A stretch of DNA of 64,000 nucleotides from Effrenium voratum (Eukaryota > Sar > Dinophyceae > Suessiales > Symbiodiniaceae), in NCBI GenBank assembly GCA_963377175.1, contig CAUJNA010002935.1:782955-846954 (forward strand), given 5' to 3'. Below are positions 1-11,455 of the stretch, one piece after another. Numbering within the stretch: the first letter of the stretch is position 1; each line of letters begins with the position of its first letter. A model generated the notes under the pieces. The model had not been told where the DNA came from. It made no database searches and worked only from the letters and a program-made list of their open reading frames with translations. Made by a program: the position numbers and the translations under genes.

Positions 1-3000
1 AGGCTTACTCTTCAAGTCCGATCCTGGCCCACAATTGAAAAACACAAGCCTCCATCCTTTTTGGGATACATGGTGGTTTCCCAGGTGCTTGGGTTGTCAG
101 CCCATTTGGCAGGTTCTATTGGTTCTATGTTCACCCTTCCCTGTCCCATGTCCATTTGCAACCATGGTTCAGTGGCATTTCTGGTTTCTGTTTCGCCAGA
201 CTAGTCGCAACTGATGCCTGCCCTTTGAAAGATGTGAACCTCAGCTTCGTGTATTTTTGAATATGGCCCCTGCCGTAATGGGGGGGATTCTATATAGACC
301 CCCTCTCGTGGGAGAATCCGCGAGCGGTGCGAATGAAAGGCATGGGCTGCTGCTCCTCCTGGATCTGGGCTTGATGCAGAGGAAGTCCAAGTAGATGATA
401 TGTCTCAAAATGGTTTTGGGGCCCCACATGGCTGGCATGCTTGTGGTTATCCTTTCAACGTTCACCCCAAGAAGGGGCACCCGCAAAAACGACTCGCCCA
501 TTTGCCGAGTCGAGTCGAGTCGTCGATGGCTATGATTGTGGATCGACTTTGTGGTCGCCATTTGTTACGGGATTTTTCCTAGAGGTTACAGTGGCAAATC
601 CTTCGTCATTGCAGAAAGAGTCATTCCGAATTCCCCACAGCAACGGCTCGGACCGTGAGCGGAAGTCGGCTTTAAGGAATTTATTGTAGAGGAATTCCAT
701 TCATTCGTCGCATCCGTGAGCCCGAAGAGGGCATATGTGCCAGAACAGATGCGGCAAAAATGGGTTTTGGGAACTAAGTAGCTAACAAGAAGATGGATTT
801 TCATATTGAAGCCACGACCCGACTCGGGACTTCCATTGCGGGCGCCCCGCACGCATGTGCTGGGGAATCTTACCTGCACGTATGTGCTGACAGAGGATCT
901 TCTGTTTGGGGTCCTCATGTGGATGCTCCGCCTGCCTGACGCCTCGCGGATGCAAGCCACCAATCCTCGCCTAGATGCTTTGCATGAAAATACCCGAAAT
1001 GATACAGAGCCTGACCAACACGGTCGCGTGCATTTTGTTGTGCACGATTTGCAGCTCCGAGCCTCCACTGCAACCCCAGAGCCCTCATGGGTTTGGTCGA
1101 AACATCTCGGTGGATGTGGAAGCATGCGGAGCTCACTATTTTTTCCTCGCGAACACCAGGGGGACTCACTGAAGCGCACAGTACGGTGGCTGTCGGACTG
1201 CTCGGAGAAGGCCTTGCCGCAAAGACTAAGCCAGAGTGTGGAAATTCTATCCTTCCCCGGACTCGAAACTTAGATCATTTCAATGATAAAGAAGTGTCCA
1301 TGCGGCTGTCTGAGGGAGAAATGGCCTTCTCCCCCCCCCCCCCTGCCACGAGATTTGGCAAAGCGCGGACTGGTGCCCCCAATTGACTATCAAAGGAAAC
1401 CAGCCATTTGATATAAGCAATTCATTTCAACACACACGCTTTGCCAGATCCATGATCTGGGGGTTTCAAACCGAGTCACCCAGCCACAAGCGTTTGACCC
1501 TGTTCAGCACCCTGATATCTTTTCCCGAGTGGCGACCCTACAAGGAGGCCCTTTTGAGGGGGCCTTTGGACAACCATGGGAAAGCTGGACAGAAATGCTC
1601 ACATCACAACACACACACACACACACGATATCCAGCACTTGCAACCGATGTCTGACTGACCTGGACATAACGAACAACAATGGGTAGGTGCCTACAATCC
1701 CAGCCAAATCATGCCAAATCGCTATATCTATGTTTTGCTTGACGGGGCCAAAGCCGGGGTAGACATGATCTCAATTAGCCTTGCCCGTCACTATTCATCG
1801 CAGCTTTCTCCACGTTACGAAACGCCCGCAGGCTCGGGTGACCATGCCAAATGGCCTAATCCTTCGCTCCGCACGTGACTGCCTGGCACGTGCCACAAGA
1901 GATCGGATCCGGGGACGAGGCGCATACATCTTGGGCGCACTAGGCGGCGCGCGGTGTGCGCAGAGCACTGCGTGCTCGGCGCCCCGAAGAAACCCTGAGA
2001 AGTGTGAAGCAACAAGCAGAGGAACGGAGGCAGCTTTTGCCAGCTTAGCCGTGGAATTTCCAGATGCTTGGCATTTGAGTCATGGGCGGTACCCTAGTAA
2101 CGAAAAGAAGGACCGCAAGCCCCAAATTCCACTCTACTAGCATCACCCCCCTTTCCCTTAAGGCAGAAGTGTGCATGCCAGTTCCTGTCTTGGGACTCCC
2201 CTTCATTTGCATCATGAAAATGACGTGGCGCCTCAGTTATTATCCATTGACCAGCTACAATGTTTGAGTTCCTTGTTGGGCATGTGTCATGTACTAAAAT
2301 CAGAGCCAATAGGACCCTCGCTATGGATTATCAGTTATCAGTGTTGGATACTGAATGAAGCCAAAGAACGTACAGTTGAGTAAGAAGGTGGGTCTACTTT
2401 TTCAAAAGTCACAGGTGAGGTGTCATGGCTCGATCTTGAGGAGGTCATGATTGAAACATTCACGCATCCCAAACATGGCTTTGATTGAGACCCCTAAAGC
2501 AGTTGGACCTGTGGTCCTTCATACCAAGCCTCAGGGCTCCTAGGGCAGGATGTTCGCATTCTGCGTTGGCAGAGTAGGGGTGTGGGTTTCTGAGAATGGT
2601 GTATGTGACGAGTTGCTGTCAATGAATCCTCCCGGGCACTAATTTCCACACCCCAAGGAGTGTCCATGCCCAGACTGGCCAGCAATCAAGTCCGGGCAAG
2701 CTCATCCAAAGCTGGGAGCTCTTTTGGAATGACTGTACTCATACTGTTGATCCACTAAGTATGGATCAGCGTGAAACATCGGTTTTGGTGCTGGACAAAG
2801 CTGAGGTCGAACATCAGAGTTGCCCGTACAGATTGCTAATACCGAGGATGGGATCAAAGCACCCTTGGTGGTTCATACTTTGTAAAGCGACAGCGCGGCT
2901 GCCACTGTCATTCCTTCCCTGTCCGCTTTTTTGGGCAGGGCTTGGAAGCATATACATTGCGGCGATGCGGACAAAATAAAGCTAATCAGCAGCTGGTGCA

Positions 3001-3289
3001 GCAGCCCATGATTTGTTTAATTCTCTGAAGGGACTCCTTCGATTTGTCGAGACCCCTCCATTCAGCTTGCCCACAGCGAGTGCCCAAAACGAGAATTCAA
3101 GAGGTGCATGATGCCCGGCTGTTACGATGCTGGGGATGTTGACTGTGCTGGTGTAAGACTGGTTCATTTTGCTAGAAAACATTCCGACGGGCGGTGAAGA
3201 AAACCAAAGAGAGTCCCGCTTTTGACACATACCCATATGAATAGGGTGGCTAGGGCCGGCTTCTGCACAAGCAACACGCACACGCCCAG
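1..3289. other. No gene recognised; intergenic or intronic DNA
   Basis: I found no convincing exon here. The open frames are short, overlap on both strands and lack recognisable motifs. Notable simple sequence is a C12 run near 1331-1342 and a (CA)n microsatellite near 1606-1627. This may be upstream intron of the cold-shock gene that follows, or intergenic DNA. Confidence 0.5.
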
Positions 3290-3349
3290 GCGCCTGCGCC
3301 GCCGCCCCCACCCCCGCCGGTGCCGCTGAGTGAGGCCGAGTGGTTGGAA
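3290..3349 (+). CDS. Cold-shock-domain gene, proline-rich exon
   Basis: Encodes a proline-rich stretch followed by VPLSEAEWLE. The acceptor is CCCAG|G and the donor is GAA|GTTTGG. The exon is 60 nt and phase 0 at both ends, so it joins in frame to the next exon (4375-4449). The real 5' end of the gene is not seen, and more upstream exons are likely. A proline-rich N-terminal tail on a nucleic-acid-binding protein would be ordinary. Confidence 0.5.
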
Positions 3350-4374
3350 GTTTGGGCAGTCAATTGTCTCTGGGGTGCCGGCGGGGGTCGAAGTCTTGGA
3401 AGTAAACAAGTGTGTCAGCTTTTTCGGACTTGAACTCATGAACAGTCACTAGGCTGCAATGGCTCCCCCGTTTTGTGGGTCCGAATCTGTAGCATATGTT
3501 GACAAAGCCCAAAGCCAGCAGGTGGATGGATCAGATTGTTTCATTTCGAAACTGGGGCCCCTTGAACTTGGCCTGACAGGTTCATTTCTTTTTAGCCGGC
3601 TTTTGGAAGGTCGCTTCTTTGCCACGATTTGAAGGTTGCCCTGTAACTACCAAGGGAAACCCTTGAGGAACCACTATGAGCCACTGTTTTTTGGGCCACA
3701 AAAGCCACGTTTCCCACAGGGGGTCTTCATAGGGAGCCGACAAGAAGCGGGGCTGTGGGTTTTGAGGGTGGATTTGAGACATATCGCGAATGTCTACCTC
3801 TACCAATGAACAAAGTCGATGCGGTGCTCAGACTGAGCCGAGGGCGGCACATGGGGAATTGGATGTTGGCAGTTTATGGCGGCTTGTGAGACTCCGTGGA
3901 AAGCATCACGAAATTGATTGTGAACCAGCAAAATTGTGGATTCAATTAAAAGGCCTGCAACTCCATGGTCCTGGACGATCATGTTCCTCTTACGGGACCC
4001 TCTGCTGGGTTTCATGCTTGTTGGCAGGGTGCCAATTCCAAAAATGGAGTCTCCTCCAAAGCTATGGTATTTGTTAGGGTTGGCTAAATATGAAGCATCT
4101 GAAAGAGGCGTCTCCCTTGGCAACTTCCTCCCAGGCGCCGCCGGCCCCTCCACAGGCACGCCTGCGAATCCGGTGTTTTGGGGAGGCTAAGATGCGTGAC
4201 CTGAGCGAAGCTGGATTCTCCTTGTTGAAATCAGTTTGAGGATTTACTTGTCTCCACTACGCATTTGTACTTTTGTCCACCCTTCTAATTATCTGTTCAC
4301 TTTTCGGTGGACGGCGCTTGGAGTTGTTGATTTGTGTGGCGCAGACGCACAAAAGCCGAGGGCAGTTTTCCCAG

Positions 4375-4449
4375 GAGCCGCCCGATGTGAAGCTGGGGCG
4401 CCTGAAGTCCTTCCCGCTAGACAAGCGCTTCGGCTTTGTCCACTTGGAG
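4375..4449 (+). CDS. Cold-shock-domain gene, exon with RNP1 motif
   Basis: Encodes a 25-residue piece that includes GRLKSFPLDKRFGFVHLE. The pattern G-x-(V/L)-K-x-F followed by K-x-F-G-F-(V/I) is the first half of a cold-shock domain; KRFGFV corresponds to RNP1 (family consensus KGFGFI, here Arg replaces the first Gly). Acceptor TTCCCAG|GAG, donor GAG|GCGGC (a GC donor with AG|G). Phase 0 at both ends. A foldback element (4485-4596) sits 35 bp downstream inside the intron. Confidence 0.75.
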
Positions 4450-4476
4450 GCGGCAAGTGCCGAAAGCGGCCAGACC

Positions 4477-4604
4477 CTCCAACGCATAGGTGTCCTTTTT
4501 GGTTGAATTGGTTGAAAAATAGAGGGTGATTCCTGGTTTACCTGGTGGTTGAATCAACTACCAGGGCCATCTATTTTCCCAAAAAGGACACCTATGCTCC
4601 AACG
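4477..4604. mobile_element. MITE-like foldback element with 8-bp target duplication
   Basis: Positions 4485-4596 (112 bp) start and end with a perfect 18-bp terminal inverted repeat, CATAGGTGTCCTTTTTGG. A further imperfect inner arm follows (AAAATAGAGGG against CCATCTATTTT). The element is flanked by a perfect 8-bp direct repeat, CTCCAACG, at 4477-4484 and 4597-4604, the signature of a target-site duplication. It has no coding capacity and lies in the first mapped intron of the cold-shock gene. Cut-and-paste mobilisation is inferred; no autonomous partner is seen here. Confidence 0.85.
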
Positions 4605-6062
4605 GCGCCCCTTTGGGTTTGTCCTTTCTTTATGGAGTGCATTTCAGTCTTTGCTTGAAACCCAAGCAGCAATCAAGGGGCCTATTTGTGTGCCATGGCC
4701 ACTGGAACCACTGGAGGGTCTAGCACGGGGGTTGTGGTACATTGCACCCACCGTGTTGGGAGCCCATTTGTTCCTCTAAAGCGCGGGGCACATGGTGAAC
4801 CCTTGGTGGCGCTATGGACGGTTTTTTTTTGTTTCAGGTCAGCGAAGTTGGTGGAACTGTAGATTGAGCGTGTTCAGAACTTGCCCTGGTGCTCGGACAA
4901 ATCCAATTTGATCGTTGATTGGGATTGCTTCTTGCATCCTCAATGCTGTTTGAAATTCAGTTTGCTCCAAGAGGTGGGTAACCCATAGAGCGTTGATGTT
5001 GGACTACCCTGGGGCGATTGCAAGAGCCCCAGCTCCCGGTTGCCCATTCCGGTTTTCCACTGCCCAAAGAGCCAGGGATAGAACTGGGTACTTTTCCACC
5101 CGATTTGAGGCCCTGGATCGTTCTGTTCACTGTCAGGTTGCATGCGAATTATTGAGGACCTGTCAGACCAAACAGAGTGCTTGAGTCCACGCGAGCTGTC
5201 TTCCCAATGGGCCGAGCTCGAAACTGGAAGTTCTGGCCTCAAGATTGAAAAGCTGCACCCTGGAAGAACCATGGGACTTCGGAGTTTTATGATGCGTGTC
5301 CTTGCTTGCCTTGACTCATCGAAGCAGGCATCTAGGAAAGCTCTTGAAGAAGATTGAGGGCATTGTTCCTTTTGGATGGTGGGGGCTGCCCCGTTGTCAC
5401 CAGCGGTTTGTTTCACCAAGCCTCTACGTTGGCACAGCCCAAGCGCCAACCACGAAATACCGAAAGCACTGGTTCAGCTTTTTATGACGAGCTCACTTTG
5501 GCTAGCAGAGGTGAGCAAGCCGCAACCTGTCACCGCCAACACAATGTTCTAGTAATCTACGATCTCACTCACATTTCCGAGCAGACGCGCATGCAAAACT
5601 GTATCACTATCTTGTTAGAAGCAAAAGTCACCGGGCTGTCAGCATGGATCTCAGCGGATCCCACCGCCAAACAAGCAGATGGCTGAATCCTATGCGCTAT
5701 GAATTTGCAAGCAAGCACAGTAGCCTGGCTGGCCATCTTTGACACAAATTCGAAGCATAGTAAATTGGCTCGCCATGACTTGTTAGCACAAGAAAGCGAT
5801 GCGTCAACCCAATATGGGGATGGGTCAAAATTAAACCACCAGGGGACCGCAGGTTTTAGTCCATTTGTCCATTTACCAGAGATCCATTGGGGGTACCTAT
5901 TTTTGACCCACGCCCATGTGTACTGTATATGTATAGTATGTATATAGTATGTATAATGTATATAGTTATATATATATATGTATATATGTATATTACATAA
6001 GCGATGCCTTTACCCAAGTTCCCTTTGACAGTCCGGGTGTTTAGCCCGGTGGGGTCCTCCAG

Positions 6063-6127
6063 GACGGGCGGGACGTGTTTGTGCACTTCACGAGCTTCGA
6101 GGGCGCAAAGCCCAAGGATTTCCCCGG
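6063..6127 (+). CDS. Cold-shock-domain gene, exon with RNP2 motif
   Basis: Encodes DGRDVFVHFTSFEGAKPK then DFPG. DVFVHF is the RNP2 strand of a cold-shock domain (consensus VFVHF). Acceptor CTCCAG|GAC, phase 0, joining exactly to the preceding RNP1 exon to give FGFVHLE-DGRDVFVHF. Donor placed at CCCCGG|GCTGCC (phase 2), which fits the next exon. An alternative donor at CCCAAG|GATT would leave the next junction out of phase. Confidence 0.75.
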
Positions 6128-6467
6128 GCTGCCTGGCATGCCCGGAGCCACAGCCGCATTTGACGTCGCGCGCCATGGACGGCGGTGACTTTGGGGGAAA
6201 ACATGTGTAAAGGGCTTTAGTGGGGGCGGGTACTGTTCTTTTGCATTCTTTTGCCGACCCCTGGGTAGTCAGCCGGGGGGGGGGGGTCCTGTTTTTTTGC
6301 CGACCCCTGGGTAATTCGTTAGCCTGGTGGATTGTTCAGAACTCCCCTACCGATCCGGATCGCGATGAATTTGTCACCGGCCTTCCCTCCAGGCACTGCA
6401 AGTAAACCAACCAGAAACCACATGGCAGGGTTTTTGTTCCGTTGAGACTCCAAAACATCGGCCTGAG

Positions 6468-6551
6468 GCCGGCGGTGGGGCAAGAGGTGGAGCTGATCCT
6501 GGATGAGTCCTACCAAGAGAGGCCGGAAAATCACCGTGCAGCCGGGCAATG
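6468..6551 (+). CDS. Cold-shock-domain gene, end of CSD
   Basis: Encodes PAVGQEVELILDESYQERPE and then NHRAAG. In cold-shock domains the last strands read (V/E)GQEVEF followed by a basic, Ala-rich stretch ending the barrel, and this matches. Entry phase 2 (GCCTGAG|GCC) and exit phase 2 (CAATG|GTCAG) agree with both neighbours. With the two previous exons this completes one CSD, so the domain is split by two introns. Confidence 0.75.
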
Positions 6552-7369
6552 GTCAGTTCTGTTAACCCACGCTTCAGCTGGGCGCCGGCTATGCCAGTAA
6601 GTCTTAAAAAAGGGGATGGGTGTTGTTTTGGTTCCCAGATACCCTATTTAGCACCCAGGCAGCAGAGTACAGGATGCATTTGAGCCGATTGTAAAATCAT
6701 GTTGGCAGACTGATTTGGAGGATGCCATTGTGGAAGCCTGTTCGATCTTGCTTGTGAAATAGCCAAATGTTTTCAATTTTCCACAAAGTTCAAAGGAAAC
6801 CAAAAGGGGATTGGTAGTGTTCAACTTGACTTTCAACTAGGAGAGTGATACAGCTTGATCCCGGTCCCAACCCCAACCGTTTGCCAATATGTTTTCCCTC
6901 TTCTTTGCAGTCCAAGTCTTGGGCTACCATTTGGGTCACCAAACGCTTTTCCTTGGTATTGCATGTTTCCCCAAAGTGGCTCAGCCTTTTGAATCTAATG
7001 GCCATTGCGGTTAGGACCTACTTAGACAGGTCTTGCAGCGGCTCGTATTGATAGTGGCGCTTGTAAGTTTGCAGTTAGTTTCGCTTTCGGGTGGCCATGC
7101 TGGTCATCTTCACCCAATGGGAAGGCGTACCCTTCAGTGCAAGTCATGAATGGCAGCCGATTCCCCCATGTTTTCTCATGTATACCTTGAAAAAAAAGGG
7201 GACGGGGCGTTCCGACCTTGAAATAACATCTATAGTTGCATGTGGCAATGATTATTTTCCTGAAAGGGGTGATCTTTTGAATCCGGGATGCCTTTGAAGC
7301 GATTCTACCTTTCAAAGTTTTGGCTGTCCGAAGAAGATGTAGATGTAACTAAGTAAGTATCAACCGCAG

Positions 7370-7427
7370 GCCTCGGGCCAAGTGGGCGAAGATCGTGGGC
7401 CCGGCCGTAGACCTCGACGGCAAGAAG
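7370..7427 (+). CDS. Cold-shock-domain gene, post-CSD exon 1
   Basis: Encodes PRAKWAKIVGPAVDLDGKK. Entry at CCGCAG|GCC in phase 2 makes a Trp codon with the preceding exon; exit at AAGAAG|GCAGG (GC donor) is phase 0. I do not recognise this segment as a named domain. Its place is fixed by phase agreement on both sides. Confidence 0.65.
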
Positions 7428-7620
7428 GCAGGAGATGTCGATTGGTCATATTGAAAGGTGGTTCCCCTACCTTGTTTCATAAGGAATAATGAAGAATATA
7501 GTGAGGCCTACGTAAGCAATTGGAACTAGCTTGAGCCTAGTGTCAATGGGTTTTGGCTGCTGCCCATGGCTTTGACCATGGCAGCGGCAACTCGCAATCA
7601 GACTGGCTTCGGTTTCCTAG

Positions 7621-7681
7621 CGCCAAAGGGAGCTGGTTGAAGTGCTCATCAAGCAGCTTCGGCCAAAGGAACGTCAAAAAG
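7621..7681 (+). CDS. Cold-shock-domain gene, post-CSD exon 2 (basic helix)
   Basis: Encodes RQRELVEVLIKQLRPKERQK, a likely amphipathic basic helix. Acceptor TTTCCTAG|CGC (phase 0), donor AAAAAG|GTTAGT (phase 1, GT). It is the last exon for which the phase chain from 3290 holds; the downstream island at 7859 does not match phase 1. Products of dinoflagellate CSD genes are generally regarded as RNA/DNA-binding proteins; a specific role cannot be read here. Confidence 0.6.
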
Positions 7682-7858
7682 GTTAGTGGAGGCTGTCGAA
7701 GTGGCTTGGTCCCATGTTCAAAGAGGCTTGGCCGGGGAGCCAGTTGGAAATTGTTTGGCTAGTGCTTGGAAGTGGCTTATATAATTTGAACCATTGGTGG
7801 TTTCCTTGGGGATCGCTAGGTTTATTGCAGAAACTGTTGGTTCCCCACTCCGCGCCAG

Positions 7859-7916
7859 GTGCTCTTTAACTCCATGAGCCACGCGCGGAAGCCCAGCGAA
7901 TGGCCCGCGCATGAGG
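7859..7916 (+). CDS. Candidate exon, unknown protein
   Basis: Acceptor CGCCAG|GTG. The only open frame gives VLFNSMSHARKPSEWPAHE. It has the codon look of neighbouring exons, but entry must be phase 0 whereas the exon at 7621 exits in phase 1. A small exon is therefore missing between them, or this belongs to another transcript. Confidence 0.4.
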
Positions 7917-8506
7917 GCAGCGCCGGGTTTGAACGCACGGGGCGACTGGGATCAGATGGGCGAGGCGTTTGTTTGTGTTGGGGAAATCTGGGGATTTTTT
8001 GTGGTTGAGTTTGAAGACAATGTAAAAAAAGCAACAAATGGGAGGCTCCGCGAGACAAACCATCATGTTTCCGAGAGGAATCCGGCGCACGGGGCAACTC
8101 ATAGAGCTACCTGCGACCTGACTGCGGGTTGGATCTGCAATGTACAGCATGCCATCTATTTGGACGGGTAGCAAAGACCCAAGGCTTCTGCAACACCCTT
8201 TGGCTCGAAGAATGTGTCATTCTCCCACACGTGCCTCAGCTTGCAGACTGCACCTGCGGCATGGCTGCATGCGCAACACCTCAATATGAAGAGGCATTTG
8301 AGACCCCCAACTCTACAGCGACACGGGTTAGCATGATAAACAGCCTGCCTGTTCGAATTAAGTAAGCATTTGGGTGTCTCACGTGTTGCCTCGCCCGACA
8401 AGTTGACATCCTGTCGGTCTTTGAAAGTATGTTGCAGGGGATTGGTGTTCCACTGTAGCCGTGCATGATTCTCCCTTCTTTATGCTCTTTATCCACTGTC
8501 TCTCAG

Positions 8507-8548
8507 GTGCTGCGTGCTCCGGAGCGACACCTGGACAAGCAGCAGAAG
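8507..8548 (+). CDS. Candidate exon, unknown protein
   Basis: Acceptor TCTCAG|GTG, donor CAGAAG|GCGAGG (GC). Encodes VLRAPERHLDKQQK, phase 0 to phase 0, which joins in frame to the island at 8947. No family recognised. Confidence 0.45.
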
Positions 8549-8946
8549 GCGAGGATTGGTTGCACTCTGATGCTCTCAAAGCACGAGGTGCAAACAAATG
8601 CGCGCCTAAGGGCCTGGTCATGGGTATTCTTCCAAAACGGGATGTGCTTTTCCATGCCTTCCTTGGCATCCAGTTCGAAACTTGTGAGAATCAACATTAC
8701 CCTCCTGCAAATTTGTTGACATGGAATGCAAAACTCCATCCATTTCAGGAGCCTCTGTTTGAAATGGAGCCCCTTTTTGGTTTCTCCGTTGGGAACATGC
8801 AGCGGAGTACCTTTCGTTAGATCTGAGGTATGTTCACAACAAACATGCTGAGGCTGCCTTTTGGCATTTAAAAAATTCTCAAAGGGAAGCTCTCCACAGG
8901 CCACCGGTTTCGGGTTTCGAGACATTTTTGGGACGCCGTCTTGTAG

Positions 8947-9011
8947 GACGGCTGGGTGAAGCTGATTCGGCTTCTGCTTTGTGACCCGCCCGTGGCCTCA
9001 GAGCTGCCAAG
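8947..9011 (+). CDS. Candidate exon, unknown protein
   Basis: Acceptor TTGTAG|GAC, donor GCCAAG|GTGAGG (GT). Encodes DGWVKLIRLLLCDPPVASEL, a helix-forming hydrophobic segment followed by a turn. Phase 0 in, phase 2 out. Not recognised. Confidence 0.5.
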
Positions 9012-9240
9012 GTGAGGGTACCCATTGACGTCATGAGCAGTGGAGCTTTGGGTGTGTGTGTGTGTGTCTTCGTTTGTTCGTGTTCAAAGGGAAACCAAAA
9101 GAGACACGACCACTTGTGGGATCCATTTTGACACATACCCCTTTGCCTTGTTGATTGATTCCGGTGATAGGAATCGCGGTTTGCGATGGTTCCTCCTTTT
9201 GATGGATATTGTGTAGCTTTGCCTTTTTGGTGATTTTCAG

Positions 9241-9306
9241 GATGGTTTTGGGGCTTCCGAGATCGCCAAGATCCCGGCTGATTTGGAGGATTTTCTTGTG
9301 CAGCTG
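9241..9306 (+). CDS. Candidate exon, unknown protein
   Basis: Acceptor TTTCAG|GAT, donor CAGCTG|GTGAAT. The protein-like frame gives DGFGASEIAKIPADLEDFLV then QL, phase 0. The preceding island exits in phase 2, so a short exon may be missing. Not recognised. Confidence 0.45.
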
Positions 9307-11232
9307 GTGAATGTATCCTTTCACCTTGTTGGAGGTTAGGTGCGCTTCCCTTTGTCCGGGTGGTTTTTGCCTGGGCAACATCTGTTCTTGGCACCACCTC
9401 ACGGGCTCGGAAGCCGCTTTTTGCCAGTTTAAAGCCTCGCTTTGTGCGAGTAGGCGCAACAAAGACATATATATATATATATGTACAGCTGGTGTATGGA
9501 GTTGGCATTTTGCAAAAACATTTGATCGTGTTCGGTTCGGTGGGTTCCTGCGCTTTGTAGCGGGGGTGATTCCACAGCAGCGGGAATCAAACCGTCGAAT
9601 CGTTGGCGTTCAAGTTCAGCCAGAAATCCAAAGTCAGAACCCGCATTTGCCACTATGAGGAGATGCTTGCCGCGCCTGGGTTTCTGCTCTTGCCTTTGCT
9701 TTTTGGCATTCTGGCGGTTGCCGGGCTCGCTTCTTTGCTCCCGTTGTTAAGAGGGTTCCTATCCCCCAACCGCTACCCCCAAGGGAAAATCCGCGCTCTG
9801 TATCTAGATCCACCTTTGTTTGATGCTAACCACTCAAAAGGTGGATTATTTGAGGGGGCTAGCAACATAGATGTATATATATATATATTATACATGTATG
9901 CAGATGCATAGATGTATCAATACTTAGATATACATGTATTCGCAAATGGGACAATAAATTCCACCAGCTGCAATAAGGAATCCCGAAGTAAAGGACCTAC
10001 ATCATGGTGAGCTCGTTTACTCCATAAATTGCAAATTCTATATACATATATACATACATACATACCAACATATGTACAGATATTCAAAGGAGAGATCCAT
10101 TCCACACCCACAAATTTACGGCTGAGGCTACGCACAGCTGTGGAAGCCGTGACGCCCGGAGGTCGGGGCCTTGAGCCGTTTCTCGACACGAAGTCCCCTT
10201 TTGGGTTGGCTACGGAGGTGTCATCCCCTATGAGAAAGCACCTTTGGTTTGATAGGGAAAGGGGGGTCTCCCAAACAGAAATTCCTCAAGTTGGTTCTTC
10301 CTTTTGGGGTGGTCCTTGGCAATTTGCAGAGGAGTAGCCAGAGGGTCCTTTTAAGCGGACTCCTTTAATTTTTGTTGCCTGGCGACCCAGAATGCTTCAA
10401 CATGTTCCTTTTGACTTGGAGCAGTGGAAGTATCATTGAGAACCAGCAAGCTGTCACTTAAGGTAAATTCGGTGACCCCTTCTCTTTGCTGGTGATGCAA
10501 GGAATGTGGCCTTAATCGATTTGGCCTCGTCTTTTCATAGATTCGTCTCCGCTTGGCGAATGTGGCACCGCACATTTGCAACAGGAGGCTTTCAAGCACG
10601 AGCTTGTTTGCCAGTAGCAAGGCCTGCCTGTAAGCGCCTCAAGGCTTTCAAAGACCACTGGGAACAATATGAGCAGTTGCCGCCACCTCGCGATCGAGGG
10701 CTGTGTTCCTTTCAGGCCCCCATGTGTGGCGGAAGCTTCTTTAGGGTAGTGGCTGGCCCGGATTCTCATCGCTTGGTGTGCAGTCGGCAGTTTTTGAAAG
10801 TTGTGCCCAGGAGTCAGCCACTCAGAACACTGCTACGTGCTATTGGTTTGCTAACTGGATGAGGCCTCAGGCCTTAGAAGGCTAGGGGCCAGGAATTCTT
10901 AGCAAACCCTCGGGCTGAACGAACAAAAGTTGCGAGCGGCTGCATCATCCAAACGCACATCGACAGACTCTTGGCGACCCAGTCAAGTTGTTCAGGCCGT
11001 GCCAGTGGTGTACTAAAATGGGGTACCCAATGCCAAGTTTCGGTTGGGCTTCCTCTTCAGACCATCCAAACGAGGGTACTTATCCTGATACAGACCCAGA
11101 TTTCTACGTGCTAAACAGCCCCATCATTGTCAATCAATCCACGGGGAAGCCCAAAGGTGGGTATGCAGCATTTTCCTGTCTCTTGTGCAGACCTTTTTTT
11201 GTCACCGAGTGGGCCTTCGCCTTCCGCTTCAG
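9307..11232. other. Intron or intergenic stretch; weak exon island only
   Basis: Mostly non-coding. It contains AT microsatellites near 9465-9484, 9869-9895 and 10040-10080, and a small hairpin (ATCCACCTTTG near 9808 against CAAAAGGTGGAT near 9836). One weak exon-like island lies at 10127-10161 (GAG|GCTACG ... GGAG|GTCGG), but its frame is ambiguous. Confidence 0.4.
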
Positions 11233-11339
11233 GCGCCAGCGAGCTGCGCCGGAGCGTCATCCCGGAGCAGCTGCTGACGCTGGTGGAGCAGTTCTCAGCT
11301 GGGGCCACAGAGACGGTTCAACCCGAGGCGATAGCGCAG
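11233..11339 (+). CDS. Candidate exon, helical protein of unknown function
   Basis: Acceptor CTTCAG|GCG in phase 1. Encodes SELRRSVIPEQLLTLVEQFS followed by AGATETVQPEAIAQ, a strongly coding-like amphipathic helix. The donor is either AGCGCAG|GTCACTC (11339|11340) or the frame runs on to GGCTCAG|GTGTGCG (11373|11374). See the 34-nt gap described in the findings. Confidence 0.55.
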
Positions 11340-11373
11340 GTCACTCAGCTTGCATGGGGGTTGGATGGCTCAG

Positions 11374-11455
11374 GTGTGCGTTGTGGCGCCGTCTGCAACC
11401 GCTGCGGCTGAGAAGATTGCGGAAGCAGTGGAGGCGCGGCTGAGCAAACATTTGG
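11374..11455 (+). CDS. Candidate exon, helical protein of unknown function
   Basis: Reads VCVVAPSATAAEKIAEAVEA then RLSKHLG up to a GT donor (TTTGG|GTGTGT). It is in a different frame from 11233-11339 but joins it in phase 0 if 11340-11373 is removed. The next coding-like island, near 11751-11869 (CACCCGG to TTGAAG|GTACC), has two open frames and I could not choose between them. Confidence 0.5.
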
